From positions 186,001-250,000 of the forward strand of contig WHVD01000003.1 of the NCBI GenBank assembly GCA_015178975.1: DNA of 64,000 nucleotides, read 5' to 3'. Source of the stretch: Hysterangium stoloniferum (Eukaryota > Basidiomycota > Agaricomycetes > Hysterangiales > Hysterangiaceae). The position numbers and the translations under genes were made by a program. This document shows, in pieces, positions 1-12,000 of the stretch. Numbering within the stretch: the stretch's first letter is position 1; each line of letters begins with the position of its first letter. The notes under the pieces are model-generated. The model did no database searches and was not told the origin of the DNA. It worked only from the letters and a program-made list of their open reading frames with translations.

Positions 1-3000
1 AGAATGGCGCATTGGGTGTATGGAAAAACAAAAGGTAGATATAATATTGTTTCAACACATACATGGTTTGCATCTTGCCGCATACCATCTGGACAGATTA
101 TTCAATGCTGCTCTTCACGACCGCATTCGCACGAGGTCTATTTCCTTCCTTAGCGAAGAGGATAACATCGTGAGTCGCATTTGAGCTTGTCAGCCTGGGA
201 AACGCTTCGACCTCTCATTATCGGACTACCACTATAGATTGGTGACTGCAATGCAATCATTGTGGCAAAAATAGCACGATCAGACTATCCATCCCAATGG
301 CGAGTGCGTTGTTTATCGTAGAAATCCAAACTTTTTTTGACCTTACGTCTCAATTTCCAGGCCATCACTTGTTCCTGATCTAGCCGCAATTATTCAGACA
401 CAAGTCGGAGCCTTTTTATCAAACCCCGCAGCTTTCGATCCTGCTAGTAGACTGCTTTTAAAGCGCACTCTCCGCGTTTTGGACCATGTCATAAAAGAGT
501 TTTGCTCCGTGAAAATGCCTGCTGGTATTAAAGTCATGGCTGGAATAGCTGACTCCCTTTACGCACCTCTCATTTCCTACTATGATAGCCTCTCAAGCCT
601 CCTTCAGTCATCGTTCACGGTGACCTCTCTCCTTAATCTTAGTTTACAGCGTACGTGCGAAGACATCGCTGAGCTTGCTCACATGGTCTTTAAGCCGTGC
701 ACCAAAATTATGTTGTGGTTGTGGCAAAAAACATCCCAAGCGCAATTTACTTCTGCTCTGGAAACAGTAAGTTTAGCTAATATGTTATGAATATTGATCC
801 TGACAGCAGTATTAACAACACAAGTTATCAACTTTTGCACAATCATGCTTTCAGATGGGACGTAATCTGTTTGATCTACGAGTTCAGTTGATTGTTGCCT
901 TGCGCCAGAATAATTTCGTGGAAGTTGAAATTTCCCCTTCTTCCCGTTCTACACCCACTTCCATTCCTGTGCTTTCCACGAAATCAATTGAACACTTGAC
1001 GCGACATCTACGTTTATATGGGAAGATGTTCCGGCGAATGCAACAACTTTCTGTAAAACGGTTTGTTGAGCTTCCAAATGCCAATGATCTGGTTCTATAC
1101 TATTGGGGAGAGGTGGTTAAGGCTGCCAGCGGACCATCTGACATGATTTCAGGTAAGATGTCAAGACTGAAATGTTTGTGGGATGACTGAAGGCAGTTTC
1201 ACCAGACGCATCGGAAGCGGTGTATCCTGTAAGACTCTTAGTCCAAGGAATGGTATTATTCCGTGAAAGTTTGAATGTCTGGTCAGGCAAAGGAGATCCT
1301 AATAAAATGTCTGGTGCGTAGCATTAGTCAGGAAAGTCAATTGGTTCGATCTGAAAATCTTTTATAGAGGTGCTATCCAAGGAGTTTGTTGACGAAGCGG
1401 TCAAGTTGCTCCTCACACGCTTCATTCCTCTCGCTCCTGGCGATTTAGAAAAATGGTCAATCGATCCTGAGGAATGGGTTAACGAAGAGGAAAAAGAAAA
1501 TGATGCATGGGAGTATGAACTGCGAGTATGTTCGACTTTTCGGTAAAATGATCCCAACCCTCACATAAACTTCAGCCATGCGGCGAACGGGTCCTCATGA
1601 CTCTTTGTAACCAATACCACATCTATGTCGTGCCGCTCCTTCTGAGTACGCTGCAACAGGTTCTAGGTAAGGTTCATAGTACATCTTATTACTTTGGCCA
1701 TCTTATTATCCAATCCAGCCGCGCCAACCCACGATCTGAATGGTATCTTGCAAAAGGAAGCTACATATTGTGCCATTGGGCGATGTGCTGGGAAACTGGA
1801 CCGTGAATTAGACTTCGATGAATGGTTGCAAAAGCATCTTATACCAGAAGCCCAAGAGGTCAATCCAGAGTATGTGACAATCTTCGCTTTAGAGTTTTTA
1901 TAGAGTTATTTGACTGTGTCTAGCTACCGCATTGTAAAACGGCGGATAGCCTGGGTCGTAGGACGATGGCATGCGGACGAGTCGCGCTCTACCTCGAAGC
2001 TACAAGTTTGGAGTCTGCTGCGACATCTAATTCAAGATCGTGGACCAAGCACTGATTCTGTCGTACGGCTCAGCGCCGCTGAAGCATTGAAAACTTGTGT
2101 GGATGTAAGCCCTATCTTTTGAATACTTGATGACTGTGTAGTAACAACATTCCTTAAGACGGTTAAATTTGACGTGGATGCATTTGCGCCTTTTATTGGG
2201 GATTTCGTTACCCAGCTTATCCAGCTTCTCGCTGAGGCGGATACTTGGGAGAGCAAAAGCAGGCTAGCAAATACCCTCAACATTGTTATCGAGTGTGTTG
2301 GTAGCCGGGTATGCGATGCATGTATGATATGATTTAGATCTGACATTTTACAGATCACACCTTTCATGGAATTTCTTGTCAATCCGCTTCCACAACTGTG
2401 TAAGATGTAATTTCTTCTTAACTTTCATGCCTCACCCCGAAGACAGGGCAGGCATCTACAACAGAAGAAGACGCTGGCCAGAGTTACCTGTTCAAAGCAT
2501 CCTTGGTTGTCATGATGACCCGATTGATAGAGGTGAAAATCATTGAATTATCGAATCATCGTTGAACTCACAACATAACTTGTAACATGTCACCTCCAGG
2601 CAACAGGAGAGCATTCGGACGCGATTGCGCACGTGATTATTTCACTGTTGCAAGAGTGTTTCAGTTCCAAGGTTTGTTCTGCGAGATAACTTCATGCATA
2701 TTTTGTCTCGTGGCTTACCTCGTAGGTGAAGGTTGTTCTCGATGACGATGGCGCTCTGCTATGGCTAGCAGCTATCCGCAACACGACAACTCTGGAAAGT
2801 ACAAGAAGTGGCGCACCGGGATATATCGATATGTTTCCGCATGCCATCTTTCTCATATCTGACAACTTCGACCTACTGGGCTCAATCCTCAAAGTAGTGG
2901 AAAGTTATATTATTTTGAACTCTAGGCTTATTCTATCGGTATGTCCGACGATATTGGATAATGTAACTTGGTCACGTACTTTTTTCGTTGTTCAGAAATA

Positions 3001-4006
3001 CGCCTTACAACTCTTCCAAGCATTTGTCTCGGCTTTATTGGGGACCACCATAACGATTAGGAACGATATCATCCTGGTTATCAACCTACTAACGCAGATG
3101 GCTCCTCCTTCGTTGTGGGCTGAGGCAATGCATACATCTGGATTATTTGGCATACTAACTAAGGCAGTAATCGACGACAAAGTGATTAGATTATATAGAT
3201 ATATGATGCGTGCTTTGAAGACTTACAACGACTACAGGATGGCGCTAGCTTCCTAGCGGAGCACATCTACATCTTCTCTCGTATAGCGATTGCCGACCCT
3301 CTTATTCTCAACGAATTAGTCATCAGCGCTGCACCAGCGATGAAGATGCCCGAGACTCAAATTTTCGAAGGTCTTTTGGACCAATGGTGGAAAAAAGTAA
3401 GTCATGCGCCGTCTATTTTTTATTTATCAACTGTTCGTCCCTCAGTTCGATTCTATGGGCCAACCTCAACACCGCAAACTCACTGCAATGGGAATTGCCA
3501 GCTGGGCTTCGACAGGCCGTCCGGAAGTCCTAGATCGACTAACCACGGAAATTTTTAACCTTTGGTTGGATGTATTCGGTGAACTTAAGGAGGCCCTTGC
3601 AGAAGCAGGGCCCGAGGCTAATCGGTAAGAATTCCATATTGTACAAAATCAGGCAAAAATTGACAGTTACTTAAGTTCACCATTAAGTCTCTTTTGGAGA
3701 AATAGCATGAAGGAACCTCCTTACCTTATATCCGAGGATATTATAAACTCCCCTGAGGCAGGACGTCGCCGCCAGGTTTGTGCCTTCGTTTAGAGCATAA
3801 CAATTTTGGTTCTTATTTTCTTTGGTTAACAGATATATAACAATGATCCTGTCAACACGACGAAGCTTACTGTGTTTGTGCGAGAAAAGCTGCAACAAGC
3901 GGAAATGGCTTGTGGTGGAACAGATGTTTTCCGAGTGAACTTCCTTGACAAGGCTGATCCTGACGTGCTGAAACAACTCATGGCAGCATTGATCACCGGC
4001 ACCTGA
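1..4006 (+). CDS. KAP120: Importin-beta family karyopherin, importin-11/KAP120 type (5' partial)
   Basis: Nuclear transport receptor of the IPO11/Kap120 group, which carries ribosome-related and other cargo through the pore with Ran-GTP. About 956 residues are visible in 19 exons (238-299, 361-766, 855-1152 and so on to 3833-4006), and all junction phases agree. The reading frame is open from base 2 and the first convincing family sequence lies near 98-169 (IRTRSISFLSEED), so the start codon and the N-terminal part of the importin-beta N domain are missing. Next come IIVAKIARSDYPSQWP (238-299 plus 361 on) and the diagnostic YRIVKRRIAWVVGRW at 1924-1968, followed by HEAT-type helices to the stop at 4004-4006. 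The intron at 300-360 needs a GC donor. It is convergent with PEX2. The family call is firm; the importin-11 subgroup rests on the RRIAW..GRW motif. Confidence 0.88.
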
Positions 4007-4085
4007 TTCGGATTGTTTGAACCCATATATCATACATATCTTCATAATAAACACTATACAGCTTCAGCTAATCTGTGGTAGCTTT

Positions 4086-5534
4086 TCATTCGCTCGTAGT
4101 AGTTAAAAAATCCTCGCTTTCTAATGAAATTTGGTCTATGTCAAGATCACTTTGGCTCTCAACAGAGAGGCCACTCTCCACCCTATCTGCCGTAGTGACG
4201 ACGGACCGGCACCGTAAGCATCCCCACCCTGCTTCTCCCTCGTCTGCCGCACGCAGCATGCGATCACTGATGCAAACGTAACAGTATTGATGAGCACACG
4301 ACGTCATGTACGCCGTATTCAGAGGATACTGTGGAGGCATCGTAGCGTCGACAGAGTGAGACGCAACGGCCGTTAAGTTTACATATGTGTCCTGTCCTGG
4401 CTCATTGATGCTGAATGCTGCATCCTCTGCGCATATGGCACACTGATCTTCTGGTAGTGACCAAAATTTACCGCGTTGCTCTGCTTCTTTGCCTTTGACC
4501 AATGTTTCTGAAAGCCCAAATAGATATTTTGCTTGCGAGGGTACGAGGTCACTCAGAGAAACGTCCGATACCGCTCGGGTGATCCGGCGACGAAGTGAGT
4601 GAGTGTTAATCAAAGGCAGAAGAAATATCAGAAATTCCTGTGGATAATTTTCCAGAAGGACATCGGGGGTGACAAGGTTTATACGTACAGTGAATGCATG
4701 CCAAACCATTTGACGATTCATGAATTCATAACTAACTTGACGATTAGAAGTTGATTGAGAGGGAACAAGACGCAGTCGCAACAAGCGGTCTATCCATGTA
4801 CGGTACCTACAACTTGACATTTCAACAGATGCAATATATAAAACAACTCTTACCTTCCGTCACAAAGAAAAATTACAAAACTAGTCAAGCCTAAAGCACC
4901 GTTCAGGGACTCCATATGTGTTAATATATCCCATGCTTTACGCCTTGGATCAGATGATGGCGCATCAGGCCAGGCTTTGGATAACGCATGAAGACGTGTT
5001 CGAGAATGAATGTATGGTACAAGCATAGTTGCAGCAGCATGCAGCAAAAGCGTTTGTCGAGGCAAACCAGATGCTATCGGGTGAGATAGATGAGAGACAG
5101 ACTATGAGAACTGTCGATATTTTACTTACGAGCTGTTCCGAACAATTTCGAAGATACTTTGGTTCGGTATCGTAAGTTCTGCAATTTGGCCCCATATGTA
5201 GCACCAACGTCCCATACTGAAAACTTATACAAGACTAGGTACACCAGCAAATTTAACTCAGGCTCAAAACGTGATCGATAGGACGACTGCAAAAAAGTAT
5301 GTCCAGACGTAACTTACAAGTGAACTGGAAGCGACATACGTGTATCAGACCTAAAGCCTTGTAGAAAGGTTCTTTCAGTATTTGAAGGAGCTCCTGGTCA
5401 AGTAGCTCGGCATCGAGCTGGCCAACTCTGAGAACTCTAGGTATTGACTGATGAAAAGTTGTAGTGGATTTTCGGATGGCTTCCAGACGGGGTTGGGCAA
5501 GCTCCCAGGCCTGCTGCCAGGACGCAGGAGACAT
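4086..5534 (-). CDS. PEX2: Peroxisome biogenesis factor 2, RING E3 ligase
   Basis: Integral peroxisomal membrane protein. With PEX10 and PEX12 it forms the RING complex that ubiquitinates the receptor PEX5 for recycling. The start at 5534 was chosen because the protein opens MSPASWQQAWELAQPRL and then has the family motif RVGQLDAELLDQELLQILKEP. An in-frame extension upstream to 5717 looks non-coding. There are five or six short exons. A 51-bp intron without a stop (GTACGT...CACAG, after WHAFT) is spliced to give HAFTEFLIFLLPLIN. The C-terminal C3HC4 RING is complete: CAIC, then TSCAHQYCYVCI, then CLRC. Membrane helices lie in the Pex2/Pex12 domain. The gene diverges from the acyltransferase at 5809 with a 274-bp shared promoter. 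Confidence 0.92.
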
Positions 5535-5808
5535 ACCATGTATAATTGCTTTAAAAGAAACACGTGACACACGCGCAGTCCAGCTTTCTAACACCTGTAA
5601 CACTCGGGCTACACACGGGATCGATGGAGAAATTTTCAGCGTATAGAGTAGGTAACATGGACCTTCATACTGTGAAGCAATTAAATGTTGCTTTAGGATG
5701 CAGGCACAGGCATTCAAGTGCGTTGCGTTGACAAATAATGCACCAGCTACACGCCTCTTATGTGCAAACTAGCCGTTTCTCAACCCAGTACCCCCAAATG
5801 CGCCGACT

Positions 5809-7096
5809 ATGTTCGCAATGCTAATTCGCCCAATTGAACTACTGATAGGCGCTGTGCGCACTACACTTATCTTAGCAGTTGGTGTATTTTACTTCTTTAC
5901 AGCAGAAGTCATTTTAAACTGTCTTGTACGTTTCAAGCTTTCATTGAGATCCTCTTACTGAGCACGTTTAAAGCATCCTTTTGGGTTTATTCATAGGACG
6001 CTCCTATGGTTGTGTACGGCAGTCGCTGCTCGCACGGTTCTTCTCCTTGCAGGACTGTGGTGGGTACCAGTAATGCATGTGACAAAAAAACGAGGGTAAA
6101 AGCAGCAATCTCTTGGATTTAAAAACTTCGTATATTTATATATATTAAACGATAAGGCGGGTGGGATCTAAGAAACGGCCTTGGTCACCTCAAGCGGGAG
6201 ACATCATAGTTTCAAACTGGGTCTCCTGGATAGAACTCCTGTGGTTGGCCTTCCGGTATGTCAAAGTTAAATCCAGATAGTATTGCTTTCAAATCGAGAT
6301 CCAGATTCTGTCCTGTGTTTGTTATACCAGTGGTGGCTCAGAGTAGCATATTGCCTGCACAGGCACCGATCAAGACCACTCCTCGCCGCGCAGGCACTGG
6401 CTCCGCCATAATCTCGTCCCCTGCGGCACGTCCGCCCGCGAAACGTGTGCCTATTCTTGGATATCAAGTCGTGTCTTTGTTGCGTATAATCCAATTAACC
6501 GGCAGTGTTCCTCCTGCCAATGAACCCGGCCTTGAAATTCGAACCTTGGAGAGCATTCGTAAGAAGTCCATGCGGCCTATTGCTGTATTTCCAGAATGCA
6601 CCACCAGTAATGGACGAGCATTGCTTCGATTTACGGAGGCTTTCGGCCGATCAATCATCCCTATCCAAGGCTATAACGTTTTTGTTATGTGTGTCAGGTC
6701 GGTATCATTGTAACACATCCCTCCTATCGTATTTGCTACTAATTCTACTGCAAAACTGCCCTCAGGTATGACCCGCCAACGACATATAAGCCGACACTCA
6801 CACGTTCTATTCCGTCGACCTCTTTCAATCCCATTCCACATATTTTTGAAGTTGCTAGCTCGCTTTCCCCATCACTCTCCCAGTCATTATCGATTCGTCT
6901 GCTGGATCCTACCGAGTCGCCCAGCTGCAAAAGTTTCCTTGCCAGCGATGTATTAGGAGGAGTTGGCCACCTGGACGAACTGTCGGAAGCCTGTTCTGTT
7001 CTTATTTCGCAACTCGGAAAAATGCGAATTACTGCGCAGGCATGGGAGGATAAAAAGTCTTTCCTCGAATTCTATCGTGGAAAGGCAAAAAAATAG
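5809..7096 (+). CDS. LOA1/VPS66-like lysophosphatidic acid acyltransferase family protein
   Basis: Membrane-bound PlsC-superfamily protein resembling fungal Vps66/Loa1, which acylates lysophosphatidic acid and affects lipid droplets. The start at 5809 gives MFAMLIRPIELL, followed by two hydrophobic helices. Exon 3 begins near 6153 and carries SNWVSWIELLWLAF. A long exon, about 6255-6699, carries RPIAVFPECTTSNGRALLRF. The last exon ends KSFLEFYRGKAKK at 7096. In a normal PlsC enzyme motif I is NHxxxxD and motif III is FPEGT. Here they read NWVSWIE and FPECT, so the usual catalytic His and Asp and the motif-III Gly are replaced. Either this clade tolerates the change or the protein is catalytically altered. 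The family call rests on the TTSNGRALLRF block and overall layout. Confidence 0.72.
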
Positions 7097-7473
7097 AGTA
7101 GCGACTGTAGCCCTGAATGCGATATTTATATACTTGTGGTTTGAAGATAGGTGAAGTAATATATTGAAGCATGAAAGCATATAAAAAAACATTATTCTTG
7201 ATAGTTGTAACGCAATGCAACGCAGCTTCATAGGTAAATAAAGTAGAACAGTGACTAGAGAAGAAGACGAAGACATAGTGACGGGGATTATAGGACATGA
7301 TACCTGAAAGATTGGCGGCGTTCGCGTTCAACAACTTTACCATGAAAGCAACTCACGAAAAACCATTCCCGGTATTTTGCTGAAGATGCCCTATTTCCTC
7401 CATAGCTTAGCTATCTAGTCGACACAGTACCAAGATGAATATGACTACCGCGCCCTCCGTGCAATTGTATTCA
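7097..7473. other. Intergenic, convergent 3' ends
   Basis: Lies between the stop codons of the acyltransferase and the SR-protein gene. It is AT-rich and presumably holds both 3' untranslated regions. The open frames here have no recognisable protein character, and I see no RNA gene or repeat. Confidence 0.6.
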
Positions 7474-8802
7474 CTAGTCAAAACGAACTTGTGTGAGCCT
7501 GCAGGAGTTGTACTCATTCTGGCGATGATAAAGGGGAGGGGATGCAGAGCGGGGGTGAGAACGAGACCTCCTGGACATACGCTCACGATTCTATAGCAGG
7601 TGAGAATTAAAAAGTGAAAACATTAAATAAATGCAATACCAGTTCTTGCTGAGTCTTGACACGAACAATATTTCCACGTAGTTCGGAACGATCCAGGATA
7701 TACGCAGCTTTTTTTGCATCATGACTTGAGAGATATTCGATAAACCTATGAGGGTGTTCAGATAATACACAAACGGGACTGAGTCTTCCCCAGCGCACCC
7801 TAGAGTGGGGTCCTGTTTATCGATATCACTGAAAGCTACTACAATTCCTTCTATGCGTCCAAAGTCTTTAAGATCCTGTGGTGAAGTGGACGTTGTTAAG
7901 GAGTTCGGATTTTTCACATCAGTGGCCCGCCCGGCGGCATTATGAACTTATATGCATTGCTTCTTACCTGCCATCGAGTCCGCGCAGAAATATTGAATAC
8001 CCACACACAGTATCTTGCCTGTTCCCTTGGTGGGGAGTGCTGATTGATGGATCTGGGCACCCCGTCTTCTCGCATTTGCATCAGTCGCGCAAGGAGGGGA
8101 CTTAGGAACAGGAGTCAGAAAATAATATTTTCCCATTGAAAGAAGTCGACCAACTTGGGTACAAGCATGTCCAAGTCTCGTGGCAGTGGGGAATGTCGTT
8201 GCTTTCTTAAAGGCTTTGCGAATTCACAGGCAATACTGGGATCTTCATTTCAGGATGGGACCCTTCATAGTAATGGATAACGACAACTCAACTGTTCGCC
8301 AAGAAACGGGTGGCGGCTGAACGTCTCGACGACATCCTAAGGAGTAAGGTCAATGTACAGGAATCGTAAAGTTCACTTCCGTCCCTAAGAAGTCTTGAAG
8401 TTACGCACCCGCGCGTCCTACAGTTATGATATCGGTCAGATCCTGGACGCAAGGGGGAACGGTGACATAACCTGAAGATGAAGAAACTGACAATCAGAGG
8501 TGATATGAGCAAACACACAGAAGAATGACATTGGTAGGTGCGATAATTACCTCTACAAAGCCATAACCTTCCATCACTTTACATTCAACTATAATGCCAT
8601 AACTCGAGAGATGCTGTAAAAAAACCAGTGGTAAATACCCTGCCCCATTCTAAATGAATTGCTATTCCCTCGCCTTTTCAACATCTTCTCGGGTCAAATT
8701 AGCGGGAAGACCTGAAATCGATTTTATCAGATAAACCAGGTCGACAGCGGAAGTAAACTCACGACCAAGATATATGCGTTTGGATGGTGCGTGGAACGAC
8801 AT
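7474..8802 (-). CDS. SR-type splicing factor with two RRMs and a short RS tail
   Basis: Nuclear RNA-binding protein of the Srp2/SRSF class, expected to act in splice-site choice and mRNA export. The model has ten exons and 216 residues, with phases that close at every junction: 8763-8802, 8674-8711, 8550-8612, 8422-8442, 8293-8336, 8163-8235, 7968-8039, 7799-7875, 7640-7745, 7474-7590. RRM1 starts at residue 10 (RIYLGRLPANLTREDVEK) with RNP1-like EGYGFVE. RRM2 has the hallmark VFNISARTRWQDLKDFGR, the SR pseudo-RRM signature region. The C-terminus is only about 39 residues with SRRSRSHPRS, much shorter than most SR tails. It needs a GC donor at 8673 and a 21-nt micro-exon. Gene class is sure; exon 4 is the weakest point. 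Confidence 0.82.
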
Positions 8803-9063
8803 GTTTTAAGTCGAAATATCGGTTGTTTAGAAGAAAGGGATCGAACAGTACAAATGACGGGTGGTAGTGCTAAGAGAGAAGAATAATGGATTGTAACGGG
8901 AAGTCACGATATTCGAGGACCGACCGAGAAACGCCGCAAGCAAAGACTTTCGATGCAGATTACTCAAACACGAAGCTATAACGCAAAAATGGTATATCAT
9001 TGGTATTACTTCTCAACTCTCCATGCTGTCCTAGTTATAGATGAAAAAAAAATTTTATTCGGC

Positions 9064-12000
9064 CTACAACTCGTCGTGGATAGGATCAGTCTCGTCTTCG
9101 TCTTCGTCAGGCATCTCTTCCATCTCGATTTCGACCTGGCCCTTCAAATGTTCAGGAACCTCAATAAATGCCTTTGGTGTTTCCGGTTCGCCGTCTATCG
9201 ATTCACTGCCTATCGGTTCGGGACTTTGGAAACAATTAGCTGAGTATATATCACATCATCTAAAATGTCGGAGGGTACTTACTCAACCGGGGGGGCAGGC
9301 TTAACGTCCACTACCGTCTTTGCGTGCTCAGATACACCGAGGGACCGTCGGAGGGCACGATCCATGCGTTCAAAGAAACTAAATCCGCATTATAGCCACA
9401 CATACGTAAATGAATGCGAGTGTAAAAGGACTCACACATTGACATCGGGCACATCATAACCAGACCTGATGAGAGCGCCATCAATGAGGATAGACGTGAC
9501 CTCACGGAGTTCTTCCTCGGCCTCAACATCGGGTTCGTCGTCTGGTTCAGGGAGCTGCTCAACCTTGCGCAACATACCCTCAATTAAGGGGGAGTGGGGG
9601 TTGATCTCAAGGCTCTTGGCTTTTTTAGCATAAGCGTGTTTCAAACTGTTGTCTCGGCTATTTTGAGCATCTGTAATATAGAATCGTCAGAACCAAGTAA
9701 TGATTTAAAAAAGTAGACCATACTCATGAGCCGTTCCATGTTTGCGGAATATCTTGAATGCTAGAATTAACAGGACATATTGTGAACAAATTGAACACTT
9801 GGACGTACCCGAACATTTCGGAGACGATGGCACAAGGGCTGGTCACAAGACGATTTGAAAGAGACACTTGATAAATAACGTCAAGAAATGATTATAGGGC
9901 AAACCAGTGACAACCAACCATCCATGACAACTTCCATAGTCTCATTCTTCAACCACTCAATTAAAGGGTGGAATTTTTCCTTCAAAGCAGCCTGTTTGGC
10001 CTTTTCTTCCTCTGGGTCCTCATCTACGCAATAATGTTTAGGCGTGTATCCCACTGAAGGTAATAAAACTTGCCTTCGTCACCGAACTTAAGTCCGGCCT
10101 TCGAAACATCCTGGAAAGCCATCTTTCTATACTTGCAATCAGGAAACCATTTTCTACGGATGAAAATAAAGATACGCACTCCCATGTTCGATGGTGCGAG
10201 AACAATATTTCATCGAGAGGTTCGCTGCACAAAAGCACTTCGTATCCCTAAAACAATATTATGATTGCTACTTGTGTTTCGTCATTCATCACGCACCCTG
10301 GCAGTTAACTTCTCTACAAACAAGCTCTTGGCGAGTGCTTCTGGGGCCTGTCCCAAACCACCCAAGAAGAATATCTGTTTCTGGCCTTTCTTCTTATTCT
10401 TGACATACTCGTCTAACGTTGTTGCGTTTCTCTGATTGGTCGCAAAGCGCGTAAGGGCAGCTAACTTCGGCCTGTCTTTCTCAGCGTCAACTGCACCGAG
10501 TTTCAAAGGGGAGCCGATGACATTTGAGATTTTATCGAATTTCTCAGGATCTTCATCGGAGATGCGTTGGATAAGTTGGATAAGACGGCGGATGAGGGCT
10601 TGTTTGATTTGGTGAAGGAATCGCGTTGATTGAAGGGTTTCACGGGAGACATTCAATGGGAGATCCTCCGCTGTGAGTTAATGCTAGAATGAGTACAAAT
10701 TATATTCGAGCACGTATGTAACAGACCATCAATAATGGCCTAAGTAGTAAATAATCAAATTTTAAGTTCAAAAGTCCGGGCACGACTACAACACACATAC
10801 CTTAAGCCAGCTGATCCATTTTGGCAAGGTATCTTCGCCAAAATCGTTGGTAATGAAAACACGCTTATTGAATAGCCTGACATCCTTATTGACAATCGTA
10901 GGGCCATGCCAGAAATCCGCGGGCCTATCATCAAGTCAGATGCCGCTTTGCGGTAGATTGACACAACACTCACAATTTGCTGGGGATGAACAAAATAGCC
11001 TTGAAAGAACTGCCAGTTCCCGCATCTCCAGAGAAATGGTGCCATGCGAGGGGCGCGTCCATATCCTTGTAAGTTGCTTTGTAGAATGAGATATATTCTT
11101 CGTCAGTAATATCTTTAGGATCTCTAATTATGACCATGAGCCACATCAACAAGAAAGAAAAGCAGATCGCCACACCTCGTCCAAATGGGGGGCTGTGAAT
11201 TCAAATGCACCCACTCCTCCTTGACCACCGTTTTCATCTTAACCGGTTTTACCTCCTCTTCAACCTTCACGTCTTCCACATCTTCAACGATGGCTTCATC
11301 CTCATCCTTAACACCAGATTCGTCTCCCGGTGTTTCATCCAGTTGCTCAGATTCGTCCTCCAGGGCTTCACTCAGTTGCTCAGATTCGTCCTTCGGGGTT
11401 TCACTCAGTTGTTCAGATTCCTGCTGTGTAATCTCAAGCTCATCCTCGTCGGGAACATCCTCAGTAGTACTAGTGTGTAGGTATATGGGGAATGTACTCG
11501 AAAACGCTGAGTGTTTTCGACTGTTCAAGGGTATGAATATTATGTTCGAATAATCGAGTAGCGAAAATAACTCACATCGACGCCTTCAATTGATACTCTT
11601 CTAAGAAGTCAGTAGCGTCATCCTTCAGCACCAATGTGATCTCCGTTCCCCGTCCAATCGTATTTCCTCGGGGATCCTCGTAGAGTTCAAATGAACTTTC
11701 GTCGGCCGAACTACTAAAGACGTGTTGAACGGGATTGGGGTTCTTTGAAGATTTAGGGGGGATAGAAGCTACATAGACACGATTGGAAACAAGGAAACTG
11801 GAATAGAAACCAAGACCTGGAATGGGAGCTAATTGAGAACAGGAGACAGCTGCAAGGTGAAGGGCCGTGGACATACCGAATGCACCGATGAGATTACCCT
11901 GGCCTGTACCGTCTGTGTTCTGGTTTTCAGCGCGAGCGAGGAAATCACTCGTCCCTGACTTGGCGAGGGTACCGAGATTGGTTGTAAGCTCTTCTGGGGA

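Noticed and set aside
5535-5717. In-frame N-terminal extension of PEX2
   Set aside because: The extension (MNACACILKQHL and on) does not look like a peroxin, whereas MSPASWQQAWELAQPRL at 5534 fits the known PEX2 start region.
9041-9304. Ser-rich plus-strand frame at the HSP90 3' end
   Set aside because: Mirror of the acidic tail before HDEL. The start has no context and the frame covers introns.
11185-11553. Ser/Thr-rich plus-strand frame opposite the HSP90 gene
   Set aside because: It is the complement of the acidic 11-residue repeats; Glu and Asp codons read as Ser and Phe on the other strand.
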